24,554 nt of DNA from the NCBI GenBank assembly GCA_023447635.1, contig JAEXNA010000108.1, positions 1-24,554 of the forward strand. The letters are read 5' to 3'. How positions within the stretch are numbered: the first letter of the stretch is position 1; each line of letters opens with the position of its first letter. Positions 1 to 6,842 of the stretch are shown piece after piece. The notes beneath the pieces are model-generated. The model was not told where the DNA came from, ran no database searches, and saw only the letters and a list, made by a program, of their open reading frames with translations. This DNA comes from Vulcanimicrobiota bacterium (lineage in GTDB: Bacteria; Vulcanimicrobiota; Xenobia; Xenobiales; JADMJV01). The translations under genes and the position numbers were made by a program.

Positions 1-24
1 ATTTGGACACCGTGGTGTCCAAAT
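1..24. repeat. 24-bp palindrome at the window edge
   Basis: ATTTGGACACC and GGTGTCCAAAT form perfect 11-bp inverted arms around GT. The palindrome lies inside the last readable codons of the kinase (HLDTTVSK). The same GTGTCCAAA string also forms the kinase start at 2144-2152. A palindrome exactly at a sequence end is a common assembly fold-back, but a real operator or start of a downstream gene cannot be excluded. Confidence 0.7.
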
Positions 25-2152
25 GGAGCACCGAGAGCTTGGGGGGGACTTCCATTTGCAAGGTGAGTCCGCCGTCGTCGGAGTGGAGTTCGAAGCGGCC
101 GCCTCGTTCTTCGACGCGGCGGCGCATTCCGCTGAGGCCTCGGCCGTTGCCGTCTTCGGGGCGGAGGCCTCTGCCATCATCTTTGACCTGCACCCGGACG
201 CGGGGCGAGGGATCGGGGGTAAGATCGAGGGCGACGGTGATGGTGCTGGCCCCAGAGTGTTTGAGGGCGTTGTTGAGCGCTTCTTTGACCAGGCGGAACA
301 GGTCCAGGGCGAGCGAGCGGCCCAGCGGGGCGGTCATGTCGCCCTGAGCCCGGACGGTGAGTTCGACGTTCTGGCCCGAGACGAGATTGCGGGCGTAGCC
401 TCGAATTTCAGCGACGAACTCTTCGAACGGCAGGCTGTGCTCGGCGTCGTTGTAGAGAAAGTGCTGCAGTTCGAAGAGGGCGTCGGCGGCGAGTTGGGCG
501 GTGCGCGGCTCCTGACTGCCCAGTCGGATGGCGGCCAGCGCCGAACCGACGCCGTCGTGCAGGTCGCCAAGAATCTTCTCGCGCTCGGCCAGTCGCTGGC
601 TACGCTCTTGCACGGCCCGCTGCAGCAGGGCCGCGGTCTCGAGGTGCAACGCAGCGTGGCGCGTGAGATGCTCTAACACGGCCAGGTCCTCGGAGGTGTA
701 GAACTTCCCCTCCGGGAGCGGGCCACAGCGCAGCGCTTGCTCGGCAGAGAGCACCAGCAGCACGGTGGGGGTCTCTCCCAGACAGACGCGGGCTCCAACC
801 TCCTCCCCTCCCCCGGGACTCCCCTCCTCCAGGAGAAATTCGGGGGCGTAAAGGCGGTGGACGGTGGCGCGCAGGCAGGCCAGGACCTCGCCTCCCCCGG
901 CCTCGCGCAGGTGACCGCTCAACAGCGCCAGCGCCTCCTCCCCCCTCAACCTTCGACCTCCGGCCAGCCGCAACAGAGCCCCCGCCATCCAGCCGCGGAC
1001 CGGCCCGTAGAGCGCCAGGACCCCGGCCAGGACCCCGATGGAGCCGGGGCTTTGCGACAGGCCCAGGCCGGACAGCAGCGCGACGTCGAGGCAGACCAGG
1101 ATCAGGACGGCGCCCAGATAGACGAGGGTGCCTTGCATCAGCGCTCCGATATCGAACAGGCGGTAGCGCGCGATGGCGACGGCCATGCAGAGGGGGACGA
1201 AGATCTGGAAGGTGCCGGGGACGGTGTCGGAGACCAGGCGCTCGCCTCCCAGCAGCAGGGGGAGGGCGTTGAGCAGAAGGCCGGGCGTCATACCAAGGGA
1301 GAAACCCGCTCCGACCCACTTCATCTGCTGCCGTTCGACCAGGCCTTTGCAGGTCCAAGCGCTCCACATCATGATGGCGAGCGCCAGCAGGTAGTTTAGC
1401 CCGACCAGCGGGACGAACAGGCCGACCTGGAAGCTGAGGAGCGCTCCTAACGAGGGTCCGTAAAGGGCGACGAGGTGCCAGGGGCGGCTGCGATCGCGCG
1501 GCAGCAGCAGGGCGAAGTGGGCCATCTGAGCTGGGGAGAGGACGAAGTTGACGAAATAGAAGATGTTCAGGGCACGGAACAGGCTGGGCTGCAGGACGGG
1601 GTTGGCTAGCAGGCTGGCTCCGGCGGCTTCGAATCCGACGCCCATGGTCAGGCAGAAGAGGTAGAAGCAGCCGGTCAGCTTGTCGCCTTTCGAGCGCAGA
1701 AAGGCGGCCCAGCCGATCAGGAAATAAACGGCTCCGACAAACAGCGTGACGACCTGGGGGTCGCGCAGGAAGGTCCAGGAGTTGCGGGTGACCGGGAGCA
1801 GGAGTCGGATCTCGGCAGAGCCTCGTATTACGACGGTAGGAACCTGGGAGGTGGAGAGTTCGTGGTAGAGGTCGGCGTTATGGTCGAGCCAGCGCCAGAA
1901 CTCGGGCGAGTCGTTGAGCAGTCCGCAGTCGACCAGCAGGGAGTGTTGGTCGAGATTGGTGGCTCCCAGTTTTAGCAGGCGGTCGCCTTTTTGAAGAGGA
2001 GGCGCGGCTTCGGTGGCCGTCCAGGCTCCGCCGGTCCAGACCAGGCGGGTGGCGAGTCGCGGGGCGCGGTAGTTGGCGAAGAGCGCCAGGCCCAGGGTGA
2101 GGAGGAAGAGGGCGAGTCCTCCGGCGAGGAGCGGGCGGCGAAGTTTGGACAC
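1..2152 (-). CDS. ComP-like membrane sensor histidine kinase, 3' end cut by window edge
   Basis: Reading leftward from GTG at 2152 gives 717 codons with no stop before base 1. Seen in order: one N-terminal membrane helix (about residues 5-25); a short exported region with a PDZ-like stretch (KGDRLLKLGATNLD); about eight hydrophobic helices (roughly 130-385); a GAF-like linker (about 400-515); a HisKA_3 H-box (LGDLHDGVGSAL, phospho-acceptor His532); and a HATPase domain with N-box EALNNALKH (E624, N627/N628), DDGRG (658-662) and a GLSGMRRRVEE G-box. This family autophosphorylates on His and passes the phosphate to a NarL/LuxR-type response regulator, presumably encoded beyond the left edge. 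The order TM, PDZ-like loop, multi-TM, HisKA_3 resembles quorum-sensing ComP. The usual family end is reached at LQMEVPP, about 17 residues before the edge, so little is missing. The start lacks a strong ribosome binding site. It is divergent from two small exported-protein genes. The kinase call is secure; the signal is unknown. Confidence 0.9.
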   Translation of the reverse strand, partial: MSKLRRPLLAGGLALFLLTLGLALFANYRAPRLATRLVWTGGAWTATEAAPPLQKGDRLLKLGATNLDQHSLLVDCGLLNDSPEFWRWLDHNADLYHELSTSQVPTVVIRGSAEIRLLLPVTRNSWTFLRDPQVVTLFVGAVYFLIGWAAFLRSKGDKLTGCFYLFCLTMGVGFEAAGASLLANPVLQPSLFRALNIFYFVNFVLSPAQMAHFALLLPRDRSRPWHLVALYGPSLGALLSFQVGLFVPLVGLNYLLALAIMMWSAWTCKGLVERQQMKWVGAGFSLGMTPGLLLNALPLLLGGERLVSDTVPGTFQIFVPLCMAVAIARYRLFDIGALMQGTLVYLGAVLILVCLDVALLSGLGLSQSPGSIGVLAGVLALYGPVRGWMAGALLRLAGGRRLRGEEALALLSGHLREAGGGEVLACLRATVHRLYAPEFLLEEGSPGGGEEVGARVCLGETPTVLLVLSAEQALRCGPLPEGKFYTSEDLAVLEHLTRHAALHLETAALLQRAVQERSQRLAEREKILGDLHDGVGSALAAIRLGSQEPRTAQLAADALFELQHFLYNDAEHSLPFEEFVAEIRGYARNLVSGQNVELTVRAQGDMTAPLGRSLALDLFRLVKEALNNALKHSGASTITVALDLTPDPSPRVRVQVKDDGRGLRPEDGNGRGLSGMRRRVEERGGRFELHSDDGGLTLQMEVPPKLSVLHLDTTVSK

Positions 2153-2324
2153 GGCGGCTTTCCGAAAGGGAGGTGGTGGAGCGGGAGTTCGACCCGTTGC
2201 CGTCCGACCCCCCTAAGGCGAGAGGGGTATCTCCGCCTGGATGGGCGGCAATATCCCAGGTCAGGTTCTTTCCGTTCTGTTGCTGGGCCAGGATGAGAGA
2301 GAACTATAATCAAGGAGAAGACCT
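2153..2324. promoter_or_regulatory. Divergent control region between the kinase and the small-protein genes
   Basis: This 172-bp region separates the leftward kinase from the rightward 85-aa gene. It holds a small hairpin (CCCCT at 2210-2214 with AGGGG at 2223-2227), a second hairpin (CCGCC at 2233-2237 with GGCGG at 2244-2248), and a 17-nt box (2253-2269) that recurs upstream of the next small gene. A TATAAT (2305-2310) lies only 14 nt before the ATG. If it is a -10 box, transcription would start inside or just after the AAGGAG ribosome binding site (2312-2317), so its role is doubtful. Confidence 0.45.
2253..2269 (+). repeat. Upstream box shared with the next small gene, copy 1
   Basis: ATCCCAGGTCAGGTTCT differs at one base from 2762-2778. 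Each copy precedes one of two genes whose products share a peptide motif, so the box may be a common promoter or operator, or a remnant of duplication. Seen directly; function inferred. Confidence 0.6.
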
Positions 2325-2582
2325 ATGGATAGCTTATTTGCTGCGGGAGCCGCGGCCGCGCTGACCTCAAAGGCGGCGTCGGCCTACGACGAATCAGGGA
2401 GCGACTCGAGTCTTGACGACACGAAACGGACCGGTATGGTGGCGCCGAGCAAGGCGAAGAAGTCCGAGAAAGGGACGGAGCCTGGCCGGGGTGAGGAGGA
2501 GGCGGCTTCTTCGGCTGACTCGGTGGAGAAGGCTAGGCCTGGGAAGGCGGGGTCTGAGAAGACGACCGACAGCGACGAGTAG
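2325..2582 (+). CDS. Small acidic/lysine-rich protein with RTGMVAP motif (85 aa)
   Basis: I do not recognise a family. The ATG is preceded by AAGGAG with 7-nt spacing, codon third positions are GC-rich like the neighbours, and a strong intrinsic terminator follows, so the gene is very probably real. The first 20 residues are Ala-rich and mildly hydrophobic (LFAAGAAAALTSKAASA) but lack a positively charged start, so export is uncertain. Residues 32-41 read DTKRTGMVAP, matched by DTNRTGMVAP at residues 27-36 of the downstream lipoprotein. The rest is low-complexity Lys/Glu/Ser/Gly, likely disordered. It is divergent from a ComP-like kinase. A surface or secreted signalling role is an inference only. 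Confidence 0.7.
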   Translation: MDSLFAAGAAAALTSKAASAYDESGSDSSLDDTKRTGMVAPSKAKKSEKGTEPGRGEEEAASSADSVEKARPGKAGSEKTTDSDE

Positions 2583-2630
2583 ACTGCCGGGCTTCGGCCG
2601 ACGACGAATCGTCATTCGACCTCTGTCGAG

Positions 2631-2670
2631 GAGACTCCGGGGAGATACCGCCGGGGTCTTTTCTTTTTTG
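2631..2670 (+). terminator. Intrinsic terminator of the 85-aa gene
   Basis: GACTCCGG (2633-2640) pairs with CCGGGGTC (2651-2658), extendable to about 10 pairs with G-U wobbles, around a 10-nt loop containing GAGATA. A T-rich tail (2659-2669) follows. The first 17 nt (2631-2647) are identical to the terminator of the next small gene. Confidence 0.85.
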
Positions 2671-2721
2671 TCCAGAGACCGCAGCTCGGGGAAGGCCCCC
2701 CATCTCCATGGGGTCTCTGGA
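2671..2721 (+). repeat. Long-arm hairpin in the intergenic region
   Basis: TCCAGAGACC (2671-2680) and GGTCTCTGGA (2712-2721) are perfect 10-bp inverted arms. The 31 nt between them can form a smaller hairpin that shares bases with the outer one (CCCCAT 2698-2703 with ATGGGG 2708-2713). It directly follows the terminator tail. It could be part of a leader RNA or a protein-binding site. Confidence 0.6.
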
Positions 2722-2761
2722 AGTAGGTGCCGGGCGGTCCTTCTGGGCAGTGGGTCCCCGC

Positions 2762-2778
2762 ATCCCAGTTCAGGTTCT
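2762..2778 (+). repeat. Upstream box shared with the previous small gene, copy 2
   Basis: ATCCCAGTTCAGGTTCT matches 2253-2269 at 16 of 17 positions. It lies 66 nt before the ribosome binding site of the lipoprotein gene, against 43 nt for copy 1, so the distance is not strictly conserved. Confidence 0.6.
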
Positions 2779-2820
2779 CGGCTTCCCTGTGCAGGGGCAA
2801 GCTAGGGGTACAGTTGATTT

Positions 2821-2838
2821 CTGGTCCTTTTCGACCAG
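2821..2838 (+). promoter_or_regulatory. Hairpin just upstream of the lipoprotein ribosome binding site
   Basis: CTGGTC (2821-2826) and GACCAG (2833-2838) are perfect inverted arms around CTTTTC. The hairpin ends 5 nt before the strong Shine-Dalgarno AAGGAGATA (2844-2852). It could be an operator, a 5' stabilising hairpin or a translational control element. Confidence 0.45.
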
Positions 2839-2856
2839 TTCCCAAGGAGATATAAG

Positions 2857-3189
2857 ATGAAAACGACTCTACTAGCTATCGGCGCCGCCGCCACCATGCT
2901 GCTTTCGGGCTGCCAGAACGATTCCGGAATGGGAGATACCAACCGAACCGGTATGGTCGCGCCTCGCGAGGCCGACACGGCTAGCGTGGACATGAGGGAA
3001 GATGCCGACGATCGGATGGAGGACCGTCAGGAGATGATGGACCGCAACGGTTCGACTTCGGATGGACGGATGGATGCCGACGATCGGGCCGAGCGTAACA
3101 ACATGGACCCGGATGACGACCGGCGCGAAGGTCGCGTGGTGGTGCCGCCCGCCGATCCCGCACCGAGCGCCAGCGATAGCGGCGGCTAA
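2857..3189 (+). CDS. Small Asp/Arg-rich lipoprotein with RTGMVAP motif (110 aa)
   Basis: No known family recognised. The ATG has a strong ribosome binding site (AAGGAG, 7-nt spacing). Residues 1-19 form a clear lipoprotein signal: Lys2, hydrophobic core LLAIGAAATMLL and lipobox LSGC with Cys19 as the predicted lipidated residue. Soon after comes DTNRTGMVAP (27-36), nearly the same as in the 85-aa upstream protein. The mature part is extremely rich in Asp, Arg, Glu and Met, with a repeated M.ADDR unit. The DNA GATGCCGACGATCGG occurs at 3001-3015 and again at 3073-3087, a 72-nt (24-residue) period. The tail is Pro/Ser/Ala-rich. It is probably a disordered envelope protein. A shared motif, upstream box and terminator suggest duplication with the upstream gene. 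Confidence 0.8.
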   Translation: MKTTLLAIGAAATMLLSGCQNDSGMGDTNRTGMVAPREADTASVDMREDADDRMEDRQEMMDRNGSTSDGRMDADDRAERNNMDPDDDRREGRVVVPPADPAPSASDSGG

Positions 3190-3219
3190 GGCTTTCCCAC
3201 CACAGGATTTCGGAAAAGA

Positions 3220-3250
3220 GACTCCGGGGAGATATCCCGGGGTCCTTTCT
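3220..3250 (+). terminator. Intrinsic terminator of the lipoprotein gene
   Basis: GACTCCGGG (3220-3228) pairs with CCCGGGGTC (3236-3244), nine pairs with one G-U, around GAGATAT. A pyrimidine-rich tail (CTTTCT) follows. Seventeen nt (3218-3234) are identical to the preceding gene's terminator at 2631-2647. Confidence 0.8.
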
Positions 3251-3382
3251 ATATCTGGAGGCGTGGCGGGCCGTGACGTAGTACTCATGTCCTGGTGAGG
3301 TTGGAGGCTCCAGCGGTGGAGTTCTTGCTGCCCTATGGGTTGGGAACGTCTCGCCAGCATTTTTCCCTTTGGAGTGTTCGCG

Positions 3383-4993
3383 ATGGCCTTTAACAGACGA
3401 CAGTTTCTTGCCCGAGGGGCGGGAGTGGTAGGAGCCGCAGCCCTGGTCGGCTGTGGCAACTCGGTCGAGACCCTTACGGCCGGGACGGGGGGAGGCGGAA
3501 GCGCTCCCGGCCCGCGAACCAGGGACTATACCCTGCGAGCGCAGCTGGCAGAGAATACTCTGGGCACCCAGCAGGTGACCACCACGACCTACAACGGCGC
3601 GCTGTGCGGACCGGTGCTGCGAGTTCGCCAGGGCGAGCGTCTGCGGGTTCAGCTGATCAATGATCTGCCCGCCATCAACGCGCAGGGCGAGAACATCCCC
3701 AGCCTGCCCTACGTGACCAACCTGCACACTCACGGGCTGCACGTGTCGCCCAAGGCGCCCAGCGACGATATCTTTCTGGAGATCGCGCCCGGCGAAGAGT
3801 TCACCTATATCTACGATATTCCGTTCACTCAGCCCTCGGGGACGCTGTTCTATCACCCCCACCGCCACGGTTCGGTGGCCAACCAGATGTGGGGCGGTAT
3901 GGGCGGCGCCCTGATTATCGAGGGCGAGATCGACGAAGTGCCCGAGATCAAGGCGGCCCGCGAAGAGGTGTTCGTGATCGGTGAGGTCCGAGTCGACTCC
4001 GAGGGCCAACAGCCGCCCTTCACAGCGAACTTCGTGACCTACCTGCAGGCGGCTCCGGCGGTCTATCCGATCAACGGGAAGCTGGCCCCGGAGTACTTTG
4101 CTCGTCCGGGCGAGGTGGTGCGCTTCCGGGTGGTCCATTCGGGCGTGGGGAACTATATCAATCTCAACGTGACCGAGCACGACATGCACGTGTACTCCTA
4201 CGACGGTATTACCATCGAAGAGTTGGAGAGCGAGTCGAACGTGGTGCTGGCGCCGTCGAACCGGGTCGACTTCTTGCTGCGCGCGGGCGCTCCGGGCACC
4301 TACCAGATCAAGAGCTTGCCCTACGACCAGGGGTTTGGACCGAACCCCGAGGTGGTGCTGGCGACCTTTGTGGTCGCCGGTGAGCCGATCGAGATGGGGC
4401 TGCCGACGACGTTACCCGCTCCGTTTACTCATATCGAGGAGTCGGAGATCACCAACCGTCGCACTTTGACCTTCGATGTGGGTCCGTCTTCGGCCGAGCA
4501 GCCGGTGGCGACGTTCAAGATTAACGATCAGATGTTCAGCGACGAGCGGGTCGACCAGTACGTCGAGTTGGGTTCGGTGGAGGAGTGGACCATCCACAAC
4601 ACCAGCGACGAGGATCACCCGTTCCACATTCACGTCAACGACTTCGAGGTGGTGCAGATCGGCGATATGGTGCTGGACCGGCCGCGCTGGCACGACACTT
4701 TCACCTTGCCTCCGAACAGCTTCATCAAGTTCCGCACCCGCTTCGAGGAGTTCCCGGGGCGCTACGTGCTGCACTGTCACATCTTGTTCCACGAGTGCAT
4801 CGGGATGATGCAGGTGGTGGACGTGGTGCCTCAGACGATGACTCGGCTGGAGCGTTCGCTGCGGGTGATGGTCAGTCAGGGGCTGATCGAGAAGATGAAC
4901 AGCAGCGCGCTCGCGGCGACGGCCGAGAACTGCGCTCCGCCACCGGCTATGCAGTTCCGCTGGGGTGGGCCGCGGCCTCGACGGGAGGCCTGA
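3383..4993 (+). CDS. Tat-exported lipoprotein multicopper oxidase
   Basis: A three-domain multicopper oxidase of laccase/CotA/CueO type, 536 aa, oxidising a phenolic or metal substrate with reduction of O2 to water. All four copper motifs are intact: HTHG (115-118), HPHRH (158-162), HPFHIH (412-417) and HCHILFHECIGMM (464-476), with the Cys465 and Met475 type 1 ligands. The N-terminus NRRQFLARGAG is a twin-arginine signal, and LVGC forms a lipobox, so the folded, copper-loaded enzyme is probably exported by Tat and anchored to a membrane facing the periplasm. The ATG at 3383 is chosen because GGAG lies 8 nt upstream and the Tat motif starts at once; an earlier in-frame start would add 16 unlikely residues. 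It is a single gene with its own terminator. The substrate cannot be read from the sequence. Confidence 0.93.
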   Translation: MAFNRRQFLARGAGVVGAAALVGCGNSVETLTAGTGGGGSAPGPRTRDYTLRAQLAENTLGTQQVTTTTYNGALCGPVLRVRQGERLRVQLINDLPAINAQGENIPSLPYVTNLHTHGLHVSPKAPSDDIFLEIAPGEEFTYIYDIPFTQPSGTLFYHPHRHGSVANQMWGGMGGALIIEGEIDEVPEIKAAREEVFVIGEVRVDSEGQQPPFTANFVTYLQAAPAVYPINGKLAPEYFARPGEVVRFRVVHSGVGNYINLNVTEHDMHVYSYDGITIEELESESNVVLAPSNRVDFLLRAGAPGTYQIKSLPYDQGFGPNPEVVLATFVVAGEPIEMGLPTTLPAPFTHIEESEITNRRTLTFDVGPSSAEQPVATFKINDQMFSDERVDQYVELGSVEEWTIHNTSDEDHPFHIHVNDFEVVQIGDMVLDRPRWHDTFTLPPNSFIKFRTRFEEFPGRYVLHCHILFHECIGMMQVVDVVPQTMTRLERSLRVMVSQGLIEKMNSSALAATAENCAPPPAMQFRWGGPRPRREA

Positions 4994-5003
4994 GGCCGTT
5001 CGG

Positions 5004-5039
5004 GAGGCGCTTCGGTTTTGGCCGGGCGCCTCTTTTTGT
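5004..5039 (+). terminator. Intrinsic terminator of the multicopper oxidase gene
   Basis: GAGGCGC (5004-5010) pairs perfectly with GCGCCTC (5026-5032), followed by TTTTT (5033-5037). It lies 11 nt after the oxidase stop and separates it from the convergent amine oxidase gene. Confidence 0.85.
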
Positions 5040-5053
5040 TGGAGGGGCGGGCA

Positions 5054-5070
5054 AATCCCCGGCGGGGATT
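5054..5070. repeat. Short perfect inverted repeat between convergent genes
   Basis: AATCCCC and GGGGATT flank GGC. No T-tract follows on either strand, so it is not a standard terminator. Its role is unknown. Confidence 0.5.
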
Positions 5071-5240
5071 CGGCGGTCTGAAACCGGGAAATGACGGTTT
5101 GACGCCGCGCGGGGTGGTTTGGCTGGAGGGGCGGGGCGTTGCGGCGACTGGCTTGGTGGGTTAAAGCCCGTCGGCCCGACGCGATCGCACCTGGCTCCAA
5201 CGGGGCTTCAAGGGCTCCCCGCGAACTCGACCTGCCGCTC

Positions 5241-6701
5241 CTAGACCGGCGCGTCGTTCAGGCGCACCGCCGCCCGCAGCCCCGACTCGATGGCCCCCTG
5301 GATCCAGCCGTGCATCAGGCTCAGATGTTCCCCCGCAAACTCCACCCGACCCTCCGGATGGTCGAAGAAGCTGAACAGCTCCGCCTCCTGGCTCTCCTCG
5401 AACATGGCGAAGGCGCCCATCGCGTTCGGGTCCAGCAGCCAACTGTGAGAAGTGCCGCCGATGAACTCTTCATACACCTGGTCGCCGTGAATCTCGGCCA
5501 GGTTGGCCAGAGCCAGCCGCACCCGCTCGCGGTCGCTCAGCGAATCCCAGCGCAGGCTGTCGTGCTGCCAGGTATACGAGGCCAGCAGCGCGGCCGGTCC
5601 GGGCTCGCCGATCCCATGATTGGGGTAATAGATGTTACGGATCGGCAGGTCGGTGTGGCTGGAGCCGCCCTCGATCCCGTCCCGCTCCCAGAAGCGGCTG
5701 GAGAACTCTAACAGCACCTTGCAGCAGGGGGCGTAGGCGAGCCCGCGGATCAGGCGGCGAGTGGTGTTGGACAGGGCGGGAGAGAAGCTCATCGTGCGCA
5801 CCACCGAGAACGGCGCCGTGATCAGCACTCGCTGCGCCTCTTTGACGAAGTTGCCGCAGTCGGGGTCCTTGCGGTAGTGCACCTTCACCCCGTGCTCGTC
5901 TTGCTCGATGCGATGAACGCGACAGCCGTAGCGAATGCGCGTCCCTAACTGCGGCAAGAACGCCTTGGCCAGACTGTCGCTTCCGTTCTCGATCTCGAAA
6001 AGCTCGGTGTCGGGGGCGTGTTCCCCGCTCATCCGCAGCGCTTCGATCAGGCTCATGTTGATCCAGCCCTCGAGCCCGGTGAGAACGCCCAGTTTCTCGA
6101 TGGCCGCCGAAGAGAGCCCTCCCACCTGACGCAGGTAGGTCAGCAGTGTGTAGTGGTCATACTTGGCGCAGATCCCCTCCCAGGCCTCGGCCCCGCCCTC
6201 CTCCAACTCCTCGATGATGGGGTAGAGCGCTCGACCCAGCAGTTCGACGGCGGACATCCCGGCCTCGTCCTCGGCCACCTCATAGCCGAAGATGTCCGGA
6301 TTCTCCTCGTACTGCTGATGGGTCGCCTTGACCCCGTTGCAGTAGAGGATTCCGTTGGGACTGGTCTCGCGGAAGGTCTGCATCTTCAGGCCGAACTTGC
6401 GAGCGTAGTCCAGCACCAGACTGTGGAAGCTGGGGATCCGCATGCCGCCGGCCTCGATGTACACTCCGGGCGAAAAGGGAGCGCGCAGGGTCCAGAGACG
6501 ACCGCCCACGCGGTGCCCGGCCTCGAGGATCTCGACCTCGTGGCCGGCCTGGTCCAGCAGCGAAGCGGCCACCAGACCGGCCATCCCGGCACCCACCACC
6601 AGGATTCTTTGCGGCGTCGTGGTCGCGGGCAGACCGTTGGCGATGAGGGCTCGATACTCGTCTTCACCGTCGAGCACGAACGGCGGCTGTAGGAATTTCA
6701 C
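5241..6701 (-). CDS. Flavin monoamine / L-amino acid oxidase-like enzyme
   Basis: A 486-aa flavoprotein of the amine oxidase family, which oxidises an amine or amino acid with FAD and yields imine and H2O2. The N-terminal Rossmann motif VVGAGMAGLVAASLL (35-49) is followed by an acidic residue in LEAG and by RVGGRL. The C-terminal FAD motif FAGEHLSLMHGWIQGAIESG (455-474) is complete. Length and the pre-Rossmann extension of about 30 residues fit bacterial L-amino acid oxidases better than polyamine oxidases. No signal peptide is seen, so it is probably cytoplasmic. The start is GTG at 6701, with GAGGAG 13 nt upstream, which is rather far. It follows the TolC-like gene on the same strand by 141 bp and may be its own unit. 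Substrate unknown. Confidence 0.88.
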   Translation of the reverse strand: MKFLQPPFVLDGEDEYRALIANGLPATTTPQRILVVGAGMAGLVAASLLDQAGHEVEILEAGHRVGGRLWTLRAPFSPGVYIEAGGMRIPSFHSLVLDYARKFGLKMQTFRETSPNGILYCNGVKATHQQYEENPDIFGYEVAEDEAGMSAVELLGRALYPIIEELEEGGAEAWEGICAKYDHYTLLTYLRQVGGLSSAAIEKLGVLTGLEGWINMSLIEALRMSGEHAPDTELFEIENGSDSLAKAFLPQLGTRIRYGCRVHRIEQDEHGVKVHYRKDPDCGNFVKEAQRVLITAPFSVVRTMSFSPALSNTTRRLIRGLAYAPCCKVLLEFSSRFWERDGIEGGSSHTDLPIRNIYYPNHGIGEPGPAALLASYTWQHDSLRWDSLSDRERVRLALANLAEIHGDQVYEEFIGGTSHSWLLDPNAMGAFAMFEESQEAELFSFFDHPEGRVEFAGEHLSLMHGWIQGAIESGLRAAVRLNDAPV

Positions 6702-6842
6702 GCCCGCTTGTTCGCTCCTCGGACTTCCCCCTCCCCTCGGCGACGGCAGGAAATACCGCCCGCTCTTGGGGGGCTTGGAGGGTGGGCGGGGGCAGCGGAG
6801 GGCGGGGGCTGGAGCTGGAGCTGGGCCCGGGGCGAGATTGGG

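Noticed and set aside
23..1399. Plus-strand and other minus-strand open frames opposite the kinase
   Set aside because: They are low-complexity shadows typical of GC-rich DNA; the kinase frame has H-box, N-box and G-box in order.
2305..2310. Perfect TATAAT taken as the -10 box of the 85-aa gene
   Set aside because: It lies so close to the ATG that transcription would begin within or after the ribosome binding site; I keep it only as a note in the control region.
2981..4189. A 402-codon minus-strand frame across the lipoprotein and oxidase genes
   Set aside because: His/Arg-rich shadow of the multicopper oxidase; it crosses a terminator and a gene gap and matches no family.
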